Part shown: one piece after another, positions 1-7,788 of the stretch
How the letters are laid out: each line of letters begins with the position of its first letter
How positions within the stretch are numbered: position 1 is the first letter of the stretch
NCBI GenBank assembly: GCA_964592635.1
Contig: CAZQFZ010000060.1
Location: 1 to 15,491, forward strand
From: VMCP01 sp964592635
Lineage (GTDB): Bacteria > Bacteroidota > Bacteroidia > NS11-12g > UBA955
Reading direction: 5' to 3'
Length of the DNA stretch: 15,491 nt
Notes under the pieces: model-generated
Told to the model about the DNA's origin: nothing
Seen by the model: the letters and a program-made list of their open reading frames with translations, nothing else
Databases searched by the model: none
Translations under genes and position numbers: made by a program

Positions 1-38
1 AAAGCAGAACGAATATCCCCCGAAAAAATTAAAATCAT
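1..38 (-). CDS. Possible start of the next operon gene (partial, cut by left edge)
   Basis: Seven bases after the stop codon of the FtsX-like permease, an ATG on the minus strand (36-38) opens a frame that stays open to the window edge and reads MILIFSGDIRSA. In adaptor-permease operons of this kind the third gene is often the ABC ATPase, and a short first beta-strand followed by a residue pattern like xDIRxxF would fit an ATPase N-terminus. Only 12 codons are visible and there is no Walker motif, so the identity is a guess from context. It could also be a chance reading frame. Confidence 0.3.
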   Translation of the reverse strand, partial: MILIFSGDIRSA

Positions 39-45
39 TTATAAA

Positions 46-1299
46 TTACTGTCCACGAATGATATCCACTGGATCGATTTTACTCGCTTTCCTCGCAGGT
101 AAGAATCCAGCAAAAAACGTGGTGACCAAGGCAAAAACAGTTCCAATCACGTAATATCTTCCATCGAAATTAACGGGAAACGTTTTAATGGTAGGCAAAG
201 CCTGAGTTTCAAAAGGCGCTTTACTGATCCCCAAAGAAACCAAATAGCCCATGGCAAGTCCTATAATTCCACCCATAATACCAATTAAAAGTGCTTGATA
301 AATGAAAACGCGCATTACATCCCCGCCCGAAAATCCCGTAGCTTTTAAAATGGCAATATCATTCATCTTTTCATAAATCAACATGTTGAGAATGTTGTAA
401 ATACCGAATCCAGCAACGATTAAAAGTGTAATAGACACCGCATAAGTAATTAAATTTCGAATGCTGGTTCCCGTTTCAAACTGAGCATTGGCACGCTTGA
501 TATCAATGGCATTTACTTCGAAATTCCGCTCCATTTCGTACGACATACCTTCCGCCAATTCCATGTTGTACAATTTTACGTGGATGTCGGTTACGTAGGA
601 GGGACCTTCTTTGGCAGCGCGTTGAGCGGATTTTATGTTGGCGTAGCTTTGTAAATTGTCAATGTCGGCCAAACCGCTTTGAAAGAAAGCCACGATTTTT
701 AATCGAATAGTTTCCCCGTCCGGTGTCACCATAGAAACATAATCGCCCACATTTAAGCGCAATTTTTTTCCAACACCTGCCCCCAAGATGATGCCATTGT
801 CGGTATTGGCTAAATCAGCGGGCTTACCTTGAATCACATAATCCTGAAAATTGTACAAACGCTGCTCTTCTAAGGGATTGATTCCGATCAGATTTCCATT
901 CAAAAGCAGGGTTCCTGATTGGTAAAATACCCGAGCAGAAACTTGAGGAGTTACGCCTTTTACTCGAGGATCATTCAATAACGCATTGATGATGGATCGA
1001 TTATTGCGAATGTTCGATTGACTTTTCTTGGGTTTTATTGAGTGAATGACATTGAATTTTCGGGAGTAATCCTTGTCCAATTCAATCGGTTGTTTTTCAC
1101 TGGCCTCCACTTCATTGTAAATGCGAATGTGTGGAGTTCGATTTAAAATTAGTCCATCCAACAAACCGTTCAATCCAGTCATAAAACTGACCAATATGAT
1201 GAACGTTCCAATGCCAAATGTAACGCCCAATGCGGCAATAGCCGTTTGTTTTTTTCTCGCAAGTAAATGGGTGCTCGCGATTTTTAACAGCACGTTCAT
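46..1299 (-). CDS. FtsX/LolE-like ABC transporter permease
   Basis: A 417-residue inner-membrane permease of the FtsX/MacB/LolC-E superfamily. One membrane segment lies at about residues 19-43. A large periplasmic domain follows (about 45-280). Three more segments lie at about 283-305, 330-356 and 382-400. The cytoplasmic loop after the second segment (EKMNDIAILKATGFS, 310-324) is the usual site that contacts the ATPase, and the C-terminus PARKASKIDPVDIIRGQ is a hallmark ending of the family. There is no fused ATPase domain, so a separate ATP-binding protein is needed, probably the gene cut at the left edge. The start lies 3 bases after the stop of the adaptor gene, so the two are almost certainly co-transcribed. 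Whether it extrudes a drug or peptide or moves lipoproteins cannot be told; the linked adaptor favours efflux. Confidence 0.9.
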   Translation of the reverse strand: MNVLLKIASTHLLARKKQTAIAALGVTFGIGTFIILVSFMTGLNGLLDGLILNRTPHIRIYNEVEASEKQPIELDKDYSRKFNVIHSIKPKKSQSNIRNNRSIINALLNDPRVKGVTPQVSARVFYQSGTLLLNGNLIGINPLEEQRLYNFQDYVIQGKPADLANTDNGIILGAGVGKKLRLNVGDYVSMVTPDGETIRLKIVAFFQSGLADIDNLQSYANIKSAQRAAKEGPSYVTDIHVKLYNMELAEGMSYEMERNFEVNAIDIKRANAQFETGTSIRNLITYAVSITLLIVAGFGIYNILNMLIYEKMNDIAILKATGFSGGDVMRVFIYQALLIGIMGGIIGLAMGYLVSLGISKAPFETQALPTIKTFPVNFDGRYYVIGTVFALVTTFFAGFLPARKASKIDPVDIIRGQ

Positions 1300-1302
1300 G
1301 GG

Positions 1303-2385
1303 TTATTTTTTCTTGGTTTCGGGACGTTTTAGGCCAGTTTTCTCAGAAATTCCGTCTAAAATCTCCACTTCTTGCAAGTTTTTCAATCCCGTTTTCACAG
1401 TTTTTTCTCCTTCAGTTGTAATCAGGGTACTGTCGTTGATAAAATAGGATAGTGGCACGGTTAACACATTGGGCTTCTTGGAGATGATAATATTTGCTTC
1501 CGCCGTTAACCCAGGATACAGATTGGGTAATTCTCTTTCATTGAAAAGTGCTTCTGCTTTGAAAGTTTGACTTTTAATGTCTAAAGCACTTCCAATAAAT
1601 GAAACCTTGGCTTTATAAGTTTGATTAAAAGCATCCATTTTTACTATAATTTCTTGATCCACTTTGATTTTCGTAATATCTTTTTCATCAATTTGCATGT
1701 GCACAACAAAGGAACTTGGGTTTCCGATTATGGCAAAAACCTGTTGGGGGTTTACGATTTCACCAATTTTGAATGGAAGTTGAAACACTTTGCCATCCAT
1801 GGGACTAACAATTAGAAATTTTTGGGCATTTTCCTTGGCAATACGAACATTGGTTTGGGATTGGGATAAACCATTTTCAATTTGCGATTTCAAAGCTAAG
1901 AGTCGCTTTTTACTACCTTTTAACGCATTTTTAGATGCTTTAAACTTGAGTTCGCTATTCTCTAGCTGAACTTTAGTTCCAACATTTTGATTGTATAGTT
2001 CCGTTTGTCGCTGAAAATTCAATGAATCCAATTCATATTGTTGCTTTAGCGTTTCAATTTGAGCATTCAGTTCATCCAACTGATTAGAAGCGGATTGGGC
2101 TGTGGAGGCCTGAAACTCAGCATTCTTTAAATTTAAATTTTGCAGATTTCCGTTCAATGTTGCAATGACTTGTCCTTTTTTCACCGAATCGCCTTCTTTG
2201 ACATGATATTTCAACAAAATACCCGACACTTCCGTTCGTAAATCCATTTGATTCAATGATTTAAGTTGGGCGCTCGCATAAATGGATTCAACTAATTCTT
2301 TCTTTTGAGGGAATTCTATTGGATCATTAGAACCACAAGAAGCCAGAAAGAAAGCGAAAATAAGAACGGGGGTATGGGTTTTCAT
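1303..2385 (-). CDS. HlyD/MacA-like periplasmic adaptor lipoprotein
   Basis: A 360-residue membrane-fusion (adaptor) protein of a tripartite efflux system. A short signal sequence ends in a lipobox (LASC, Cys17), so it is probably lipid-anchored. A split biotinyl-lipoyl domain follows: first half at about 51-77 (with VKEGDSVKKGQVIATL) and second half at about 191-212 (IVSPMDGKVFQLPFKIGEIV). Between them lies a long alpha-helical hairpin (about 84-186) rich in Gln, Leu, Glu and Lys. A beta-barrel domain (about 225-300) and a membrane-proximal domain (about 305-345) follow, then a basic tail. The domain order matches MacA/AcrA. It is upstream of the FtsX-like permease with a 3-base gap. No TolC-like outer-membrane gene is in the window, so the outer-membrane partner is elsewhere. 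Confidence 0.9.
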   Translation of the reverse strand: MKTHTPVLIFAFFLASCGSNDPIEFPQKKELVESIYASAQLKSLNQMDLRTEVSGILLKYHVKEGDSVKKGQVIATLNGNLQNLNLKNAEFQASTAQSASNQLDELNAQIETLKQQYELDSLNFQRQTELYNQNVGTKVQLENSELKFKASKNALKGSKKRLLALKSQIENGLSQSQTNVRIAKENAQKFLIVSPMDGKVFQLPFKIGEIVNPQQVFAIIGNPSSFVVHMQIDEKDITKIKVDQEIIVKMDAFNQTYKAKVSFIGSALDIKSQTFKAEALFNERELPNLYPGLTAEANIIISKKPNVLTVPLSYFINDSTLITTEGEKTVKTGLKNLQEVEILDGISEKTGLKRPETKKK

Positions 2386-2551
2386 ATTTTTTGTGGATAG
2401 AATATAGATTGGTTATGATAGTTATGCACTGAGCTCATTACATTGCTTTGAAATCAACTGGATTCATAGATATTGAAATGGTTGTCTCAAACAAAATGTG
2501 GGTATCGGTTTAGTAACTTTAGATTCTACTTTGAAGTTCAAGATCAAATGT

Positions 2552-4105
2552 TCAATAAACACGCTGTCCACCAATGTATGTTTTCTTTACTTTTGTCTTT
2601 TTGATTTGGGAAGCTTCAACAGTCAGTAAATCCTGATTCAAGATAATGAAGTCAGCATATTTGCCTTCTTCCAGAGAGCCTTTGAAAGTATCTTCTTTGT
2701 TTGCATAGGCCGCCCATAATGTCATCCCCAATATAGCTTCTTTACGGCTTAGAGCTTGTTCAGGTTTGTAAGGTATGGTTAAATTTCCTTGGAGATCCAA
2801 ACGCACTGTAGCAGAGTAAAAAGTGGCAAACGGGTTGATCGCTTCTACTGGGAAATCAGTTCCTAGGGCAACTATTCCGCTGCTTTTTAACAAACTTTTA
2901 TACGCATAAGCTCCGGATTTGGGATCATAAAACTTTCCACCGTACACACGTTGTTTTCCATCGATGCAAAGGCGACTATCGGCCCAAGGAGCATCCGATG
3001 TTGCATGAGTAGGTTGAACGCTAGGAATAATACTGCGTTCTTTGAATATACGTTGATCACGAGGATCTACAATTTGCGCATGTTCAATTCTCCAACGAGC
3101 ATCATAGCCCTCCGGAATAATTTGTTTGAACGTTTTTAAAACCAATGAATTTGCACTATCGCCAATGGCATGTACACATACTTGGAAATTTTGCTGCAAT
3201 AAAATAGAACTGTATAAATTAAATTCATCCGGTTTTATCAGGCGCAATCCATAATGATCATGACGATCACAATATTGATTTTTGAGGAGTGCACCTCTGG
3301 AACCCAAAGCACCATCAAAATAGATTTTCATGCTGTGACAGGATAGCCGTTCAGAACGCGGAATATTATGGGTTACAATGGCTTGAATACTATTCTCATT
3401 AGCAGACAGCATGGTGTAAAATCGCATGGGTAATTTGTTCTCTTTTTGCAATCGGTCAATAAATTGGATTTCTTTCAGTTCCAAACCCGCTTCGTCGAGG
3501 GTGGTCAATCCATATTTATAACAGTCTTTGGCATGTTTCACTACTGCTTTTTCCCAAGTTTTTTCATCAATGGGAGGGATGTAGCTTTTGATCCAATCAG
3601 CGGCATTGTCAATAAAAATTCCTGTTGGACGACCCGTTGAATCTTTGATGATTTCTCCACCGTAAATGAGGGTATCCCAGTTTAAATTCAGTTGTTTAAG
3701 TGCAATTTCATTCACCCAAACAGCGTGACCATCAACACGACTCAAGCATACGGGCTTATTGCCCGAGTTTTGCAATTGAGCAGCATTGGGGAATTCTTTT
3801 CCCCACAAATTNNNNNNNNNNNNNNNNNNNNNNNNNNNNNNNNNNNNNNNNNNNNNNNNNNNNNNNNNNNNNNNNNNNNNNNNNNNNNNNNNNNNNNNNN
3901 NNNNNNNNNNNTTAATGATGTAACCATTTTGAATTGCAATAGCTTCAATTTCTGAAAACCCCGTATCGCCAACTATTATTTTCGTTGCGGTGTGAATTTC
4001 TATCTGATTGTTAGGTAATTTATTTGATTGCGCAAAGCTCGAAGTCGTTGCGATCAATGCGAAAAAAAATGTTAAATATTGAGTTACGTTTTGGGGGATA
4101 TTCAT
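2552..4105 (-). CDS. Secreted YtcJ-like amidohydrolase, interrupted by assembly gap
   Basis: A metal-dependent hydrolase of the amidohydrolase superfamily (YtcJ / Amidohydro_3 branch); substrate unknown. I chose the ATG at 4103-4105 over an in-frame ATG at 4157-4159 because it gives a clean signal peptide (MNIPQNVTQYLTFFFALI..., cleaved near SSFAQ), which places the enzyme in the periplasm or on a membrane. Visible family motifs, numbered from this start with the 100 N counted literally: VDGHAVWVN (about 122), KIYFDGALGSRGALL (about 258), HAIGD (about 311), WRIEHAQIV (about 335) and LGTDFPVE (about 412). The C-terminal TIM-barrel-plus-cap layout ends with the small beta-domain (KYADFIILNQDLLTV). 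The HxH metal motif that should follow the N-terminal beta-sandwich is missing because positions 3812-3911 are N. The gene has no nearby operon partner; the next gene upstream is divergent. Confidence 0.88.
   Translation of the reverse strand: MNIPQNVTQYLTFFFALIATTSSFAQSNKLPNNQIEIHTATKIIVGDTGFSEIEAIAIQNGYIIXXXXXXXXXXXXXXXXXXXXXXXXXXXXXXXXXXNLWGKEFPNAAQLQNSGNKPVCLSRVDGHAVWVNEIALKQLNLNWDTLIYGGEIIKDSTGRPTGIFIDNAADWIKSYIPPIDEKTWEKAVVKHAKDCYKYGLTTLDEAGLELKEIQFIDRLQKENKLPMRFYTMLSANENSIQAIVTHNIPRSERLSCHSMKIYFDGALGSRGALLKNQYCDRHDHYGLRLIKPDEFNLYSSILLQQNFQVCVHAIGDSANSLVLKTFKQIIPEGYDARWRIEHAQIVDPRDQRIFKERSIIPSVQPTHATSDAPWADSRLCIDGKQRVYGGKFYDPKSGAYAYKSLLKSSGIVALGTDFPVEAINPFATFYSATVRLDLQGNLTIPYKPEQALSRKEAILGMTLWAAYANKEDTFKGSLEEGKYADFIILNQDLLTVEASQIKKTKVKKTYIGGQRVY
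3812..3911. other. Assembly gap (100 N) inside the amidohydrolase gene
   Basis: Exactly 100 N characters, the conventional placeholder for a scaffold gap of unknown length. The protein is recognisable on both sides: IAIQNGYII before, and NLWGKEFPNAAQL after. In YtcJ-like proteins these two landmarks are normally about 80-90 residues apart, while 100 bases allow only 33. The true gap is therefore probably about 250 bases. The reading frame matching on both sides of the placeholder is not informative. Frames read across the N run on other strands or phases are artefacts. Confidence 0.95.
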
Positions 4106-4147
4106 AATTATAATGTTTAAACGATGGACTATTAAAAAATGGCTCAT

Positions 4148-4155
4148 CAAATTTA
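4148..4155 (-). promoter_or_regulatory. Candidate -7 element for the amidohydrolase gene
   Basis: On the minus strand this reads TAAATTTG, an exact match to the Bacteroidota sigma-ABfr -7 consensus TAnnTTTG. It lies in the divergent intergenic region and would give a leader of about 35 bases before the ATG at 4105. No good -33 TTG is seen about 20 bases further upstream, so the call rests on one box and could be chance in AT-rich DNA. Confidence 0.3.
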
Positions 4156-4298
4156 ACAAATGCCTTCGTATTTTCAGTTGAAATTCGTTAAATTTATGAA
4201 ACCAACAGGACAGAGAATTGTTTTACCTTAGGGCACAGATAAATACAACCGATATTTTAGTAAAAGTGGAAATACAAAAATCAAATTAGATTATAAAT

Positions 4299-4808
4299 AT
4301 GAATAACAATCAAAATAAATCAAAAAACAGAAAATACGTGGTGCTCGGTGTGGCGATGTTAATTTTAGGAGCTGCTTTTGTTGGGTATAAAATGTATTCT
4401 CAACCCAATGAATTCGTTTCAAAAGGAAACCCTGATTACTCAGTAAATGTGAATGATTTTATTAAAGAAGGATTAGAATCTGTTGATTCCAACTTCAATA
4501 AAAAATACGTTGGAAAAGCAATCCGGTTTACCGGTGAAGTACAATCGGTTTCGCCAATTGAATTTTCTGGCGACACGAAAGCAAAACCAACAGGATCCGT
4601 TGCACTTAACTCTGGACAAGACGAAGTGTTAGTAAATTTGGGTTTTCATGAATCTCAAAATGCAGATTTAGAATCCATCAAAAATCAAGTTGGTAAAACA
4701 TTGGAATTTCAGTGCGAATGCAATGGAGTGTCTAAGCCATCGGATGACGACGATCTACTTTCGGAGGTGATTTTCAGTTTCTCAAGATGTGCCGTGATCA
4801 AAAAGTAA
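4299..4808 (+). CDS. Membrane-anchored OB-fold protein (tRNA_anti-like)
   Basis: A 169-residue protein with a basic N-terminus (residues 1-12), one membrane helix (about 13-32) and a small outward-facing domain. The domain follows the pattern of the OB-fold 'tRNA_anti-like' family common in Bacteroidota: FNKKYVGKAIRFTGEVQSV (about 66-84) as the first strands, a middle strand with VLVNLGF (about 110-116), VGKTLEFQCECNGV (131-144), and a C-terminal strand ending FSRCAVI (161-167). Cys139, Cys141 and Cys164 are at places where such proteins often carry cysteines. Despite the family name there is no reason to expect tRNA binding, because the domain is outside the cytoplasm. It is the first gene of a plus-strand cluster; yceI follows after 148 bases. 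Function unknown. Confidence 0.7.
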   Translation: MNNNQNKSKNRKYVVLGVAMLILGAAFVGYKMYSQPNEFVSKGNPDYSVNVNDFIKEGLESVDSNFNKKYVGKAIRFTGEVQSVSPIEFSGDTKAKPTGSVALNSGQDEVLVNLGFHESQNADLESIKNQVGKTLEFQCECNGVSKPSDDDDLLSEVIFSFSRCAVIKK

Positions 4809-4956
4809 TTGCCGCGCACAAACATGAATAACAGCAAACCAATTTTAATTAAAGAGTAAAATAAATTAAAATCAAATTACGCAAATTGAAATTAGACCAA
4901 GTGAAATTTGAACTATCCAATTAAAAATCAATAATTAAAAAAAACAAAGATATAAT

Positions 4957-5517
4957 ATGAAAAAATACATTGCAATTTTAGTGATGGCCCTAGTTTTTAC
5001 TATTGGCTCAACATTCGCTCAAACCTACAAAACCAGTACAGGACAAATCAAATTCGTAAGTGAAACGGATTTTGAAAAGTTCGAGGCAATCAACAATCAA
5101 GTTTCTGCGGCTATCACTGCTCAAGGTAAACTACAATTCAAAGTGCCAGTGAACTCTTTCGAGTTTGAAAAAAAGCTAATGCAAACCCATTTTCAAGAAA
5201 ATTATATGGAATCGGCTACGTTTCCCAATGGTACCTTTAAAGGTGATTTTAAAGATTTTCAGAATGTTAACCTGAAGAAAGCGGCTACCTACGACGTAGT
5301 TGCAAAAGGAACTTTGGAAATACATGGTGTTACCAAAGAAGTTGAAATACCAGGCAAGTTGGTTTCTGATGGTAAAGGTGCTGTTACATTAGTGTCTAAT
5401 TTTAGCATTTCATGTAAAGATTATGGTGTGAACATCCCCAAAAATGTGGTTAGTAAAGTTTCAGATACCATTAAAATTGCAGTAAATTGTTCGGTATCTG
5501 AAGTGGTAAAGAAATAA
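4957..5517 (+). CDS. Secreted YceI-family lipid-binding protein
   Basis: A 186-residue protein with a typical signal peptide (cleavage probably after Ala21, STFA-Q) and one YceI domain. Recognisable YceI features are the opening TGQIKFVSETDFEKFEAIN (about 28-46), FEKKLMQTHFQENYMESATF (about 69-88, equivalent to the M..H....Y.....FP segment of the family), GTFKGDF (92-98), and the GTLEIHGVTKEVEIPGKL strand pair (118-135). YceI proteins form a lipocalin-like barrel that binds isoprenoid quinone-type lipids in characterised members. The usual Bacteroidota neighbours are small envelope redox proteins, and here c-type cytochromes follow, which fits a role near the respiratory or envelope redox system. 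The ligand is not provable from sequence. The gene has 148 bases before it and 185 after it, so its place in one transcript with the cytochromes is uncertain. Confidence 0.9.
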   Translation: MKKYIAILVMALVFTIGSTFAQTYKTSTGQIKFVSETDFEKFEAINNQVSAAITAQGKLQFKVPVNSFEFEKKLMQTHFQENYMESATFPNGTFKGDFKDFQNVNLKKAATYDVVAKGTLEIHGVTKEVEIPGKLVSDGKGAVTLVSNFSISCKDYGVNIPKNVVSKVSDTIKIAVNCSVSEVVKK

Positions 5518-5702
5518 CTCAACTCTCCATGTAATTCAGTTCGAGTAAAGCAATCGCCCTCAACAACGGGTTAAACTGGTATAATCTCTATCCAAACTTG
5601 TAAATTCTCTAATCGAAGGAACTTTCGTATTGAAGTATTTCTTTCATTACCATCTTTTATATTCCAAAAAAATCCAATAATTACAAATCCATAAACAAAA
5701 CA

Positions 5703-6356
5703 ATGAAACGAGTTTTCTCAGGTTTGATTTTAGCAACTGCTTTAACTACCGTTATAATATTTCCTACTTCTTGTAAACACGAAGTTCTGCCTACGGTGAA
5801 TGCAACCGAAATTTGCTTTGAACGGGATGTTCTTCCTATTTTTGTCAGCAATTGTGCCATGAGTGGGTGTCATGATTCAAAATCCCGAGAAGATGGATAC
5901 GAACTTACCAATTATTCGACCATTACGTCTAAAGGGATTAAACCAGGGAACCCATTGGATTCAAAAATTTGGGAATCAATCGATGATGGTGAAATGCCCC
6001 CGAATAATTCGTTAACTCCTCAACAAAAAGCAATAATCAAAACTTGGATTGCAGATGGCGCAAAAAATGGTGTTGGATGCAGTTCAAATTGCGATTCGAC
6101 TCAATATACCTATTCCGGGGCGATTTCAGGAATAATAACAACCTATTGTAAAGGTTGTCATTCCAATCCCGGCGCTTCTGGAAACTTGGATTTAAACAGT
6201 TATTCTAGCGTTAAAGCCGCTGCTCAAGCAGGCAAGTTGTTGAACAGTGTAAACGGAACAAATGGTTATACAATTATGCCTCCATCTGGAAATAAACTGA
6301 GTGATTGTCAAATCACACAAATCAAAAAATGGATACAAAACGGTTATCCTAACTAA
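5703..6356 (+). CDS. Two-domain c-type cytochrome lipoprotein
   Basis: A 217-residue exported protein with a signal sequence ending FPTSC (Cys24). This is an imperfect lipobox, since Pro rather than Leu is at -3, but it is probably lipid-anchored. Two cytochrome c-like domains follow. Domain 1 (about 36-120) has CAMSGCH at 51-57, a CX4CH form of the haem site, and Met98 in EMPPN as the likely second iron ligand. Domain 2 (about 126-217) has a standard CKGCH at 149-153 and Met192 in IMPPS. Domain 2 also carries Cys130 and Cys202, which match Cys51 and Cys125 of the next gene. Related 'planctomycete-type cytochrome c' domains are common in Bacteroidota lipoproteins. Role: probably electron transfer at the outer membrane or periplasm; partners unknown. 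Three co-oriented genes follow, separated by 83 bases from the next. Confidence 0.82.
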   Translation: MKRVFSGLILATALTTVIIFPTSCKHEVLPTVNATEICFERDVLPIFVSNCAMSGCHDSKSREDGYELTNYSTITSKGIKPGNPLDSKIWESIDDGEMPPNNSLTPQQKAIIKTWIADGAKNGVGCSSNCDSTQYTYSGAISGIITTYCKGCHSNPGASGNLDLNSYSSVKAAAQAGKLLNSVNGTNGYTIMPPSGNKLSDCQITQIKKWIQNGYPN

Positions 6357-6439
6357 ACAAGTGGCTGTAAAGTTATTTCAAACCATTGTATAAACTCAGT
6401 TTTTATAAACAAACAATCACTATAAATTGAAAAGCCCCC

Positions 6440-6862
6440 ATGTTTTTACGAGCAAAATACAAACATTTCACACAATCCGATGAAAGGCAATCTTGTCCTT
6501 TTTCAATTATATTAATTTCAATTATTACATTAACGGTTCTTAATTCTTGTTATTACGACAAGTCTGAAGAACTGTACGGTAAAGGAAGTTGCGATACTAC
6601 TTCTACCACGTATGCGGGCAGTATTGCGCCAATTATCAATCGAGATTGTTCGGGTTGCCATTCTGGGGGAAGCCCTTCTGCGGGGATCAGTTTATACGAT
6701 TATTCCTCGGTGAAAAATTACATGATAACCAATCGCTCAGTATTTATGGGTTCAGTTAAACACGATGGTACCGCTTCCAATATGCCAAAAGGAGGAAATA
6801 AAATCAGTGCTTGTGAAATCAACAAATTGGAGTCTTGGGTGAACCAAGGTTTGAAACCATGA
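6440..6862 (+). CDS. Single-domain c-type cytochrome lipoprotein
   Basis: A 140-residue exported protein. After a long basic N-region, a hydrophobic stretch (about 21-34) ends in a lipobox (LNSC, Cys37). One cytochrome c domain follows, with CSGCH at 70-74 and Met115 in NMPKG as the likely distal ligand. It aligns with the second domain of the preceding gene through shared blocks (CD-T-T-Y-G-I, YSSVK, GNK-S-C-I, W-NQG versus W-QNG), so the two are duplicates. The N-terminal region before the hydrophobic core is unusually long (about 20 residues), but no later in-frame ATG exists before residue 96, so this start is kept. The stop codon overlaps the start of the next gene in an ATGA, suggesting translational coupling to the beta-barrel protein. 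Confidence 0.8.
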   Translation: MFLRAKYKHFTQSDERQSCPFSIILISIITLTVLNSCYYDKSEELYGKGSCDTTSTTYAGSIAPIINRDCSGCHSGGSPSAGISLYDYSSVKNYMITNRSVFMGSVKHDGTASNMPKGGNKISACEINKLESWVNQGLKP

Positions 6863-7788
6863 CCGCTATTAATCCATTATTGAAGTTTTTTGTGGGACTC
6901 ATGAATTTGATTTACCCCAATCATTCGGTGGCCACTACCAACAATTCTGCAGTTTCAGCTCCAGATACGATGCTCGTGGTGGAGCAAGTTTCTCATCCCA
7001 CAAAAAAGAAAAATTACGATATCCCATTAACCGATGCTTCAGCACAAGCTAAGTCGCTGCGCTTAATCACAGGACACACCACAGAAACCTTGCCTAAAGG
7101 AACGTTTGAACTAACAATTCAACATCGATTTGGTGAAATCAGTTCAGGCGCTGAAAATTTATATGGAATTGATAATTTAAATTCCATGAGAATAGGTTTC
7201 GATTGCGCATTGGGTAATCGTGTAACGGTGGGCTTGGGAAGAAGTTCTATGAAAGCTACCTACAATTCCTATATGAAATGGAGAATAATTGGTAGTCCCG
7301 AGAAAAAATTCAATTTAACATATTTGGCCGATGCAAGTCTCGACGGTCGTTCTTCGAGCTCTTGGGGAGTGACTCCATTCTTTTACACGCATAGATTGGC
7401 TTACACCCATCAACTGATTGCATCGATGCAGTTGGGTGAGAAACTCGTTATCGGTGTGGCTCCAAGTGTGGTCCATTTTAATTTGGTGGATCGAATAGAT
7501 TATTCAAACGATATTCCATTGATTCATGCTTATATACGCAGATCATTTGGGAAGAAAATAGCGTTTACAGCAGAAGGTAGTTATATTCCCCAAGGTATAA
7601 TTCCGAATCCAACCAAAACGGATCCAACTGTTGGTTTTGGATTTGAATATTTTACGCCACGACATGCGTTTCAAATTAGTTTAACCAATTCTCGGTCGTT
7701 GAATGAACCTTATTTTTTGATTTCAGATGCTACGAGCAGTTCTATTTCTAATTTTTGTTTGGGATTTAATTTAGTGAGAAGATGGTAA
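6859..7788 (+). CDS. DUF5777-like outer-membrane beta-barrel protein (first copy)
   Basis: I chose ATG 6859-6861, which forms an ATGA overlap with the cytochrome stop, over the upstream TTG at 6835. The product is 309 residues. After an N-terminal tail it shows alternating beta-strands typical of an outer-membrane barrel, with family blocks such as FELTIQHRFGEISSG, LYGIDNLNSMRIGFDCALG and RVTVGLGRSS, like the DUF5777 family of Bacteroidota. It ends LGFNLVRRW; a terminal aromatic residue fits an outer-membrane barrel signal. The N-terminus (MTAINPLLKFFVGLMNLIYP, then HSVA) is only weakly like a signal peptide, which is odd for a barrel. It is a diverged paralogue of the next gene. The channel or ligand function is unknown; coupling to cytochrome genes suggests a role with them. 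Confidence 0.7.
   Translation: MTAINPLLKFFVGLMNLIYPNHSVATTNNSAVSAPDTMLVVEQVSHPTKKKNYDIPLTDASAQAKSLRLITGHTTETLPKGTFELTIQHRFGEISSGAENLYGIDNLNSMRIGFDCALGNRVTVGLGRSSMKATYNSYMKWRIIGSPEKKFNLTYLADASLDGRSSSSWGVTPFFYTHRLAYTHQLIASMQLGEKLVIGVAPSVVHFNLVDRIDYSNDIPLIHAYIRRSFGKKIAFTAEGSYIPQGIIPNPTKTDPTVGFGFEYFTPRHAFQISLTNSRSLNEPYFLISDATSSSISNFCLGFNLVRRW

Noticed and set aside
3692..3972. Reading frames across the N run on other frames and strands
   Set aside because: They are created by the N placeholder being read as open; not genes.
5462..5500. Perfect 8-base inverted repeat CAGATACC / GGTATCTG near the end of yceI
   Set aside because: It lies in coding sequence with a 23-base loop and no following U-run; probably chance.
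5517..5546. Bulged hairpin (ACTCAACT with AGTTCGAGT) just after yceI
   Set aside because: Short stem, 13-base loop and no U-run; not a convincing terminator.
6835..6858. TTG start upstream of the first barrel gene
   Set aside because: ATG at 6859 is a better start and forms an ATGA overlap with the preceding stop.
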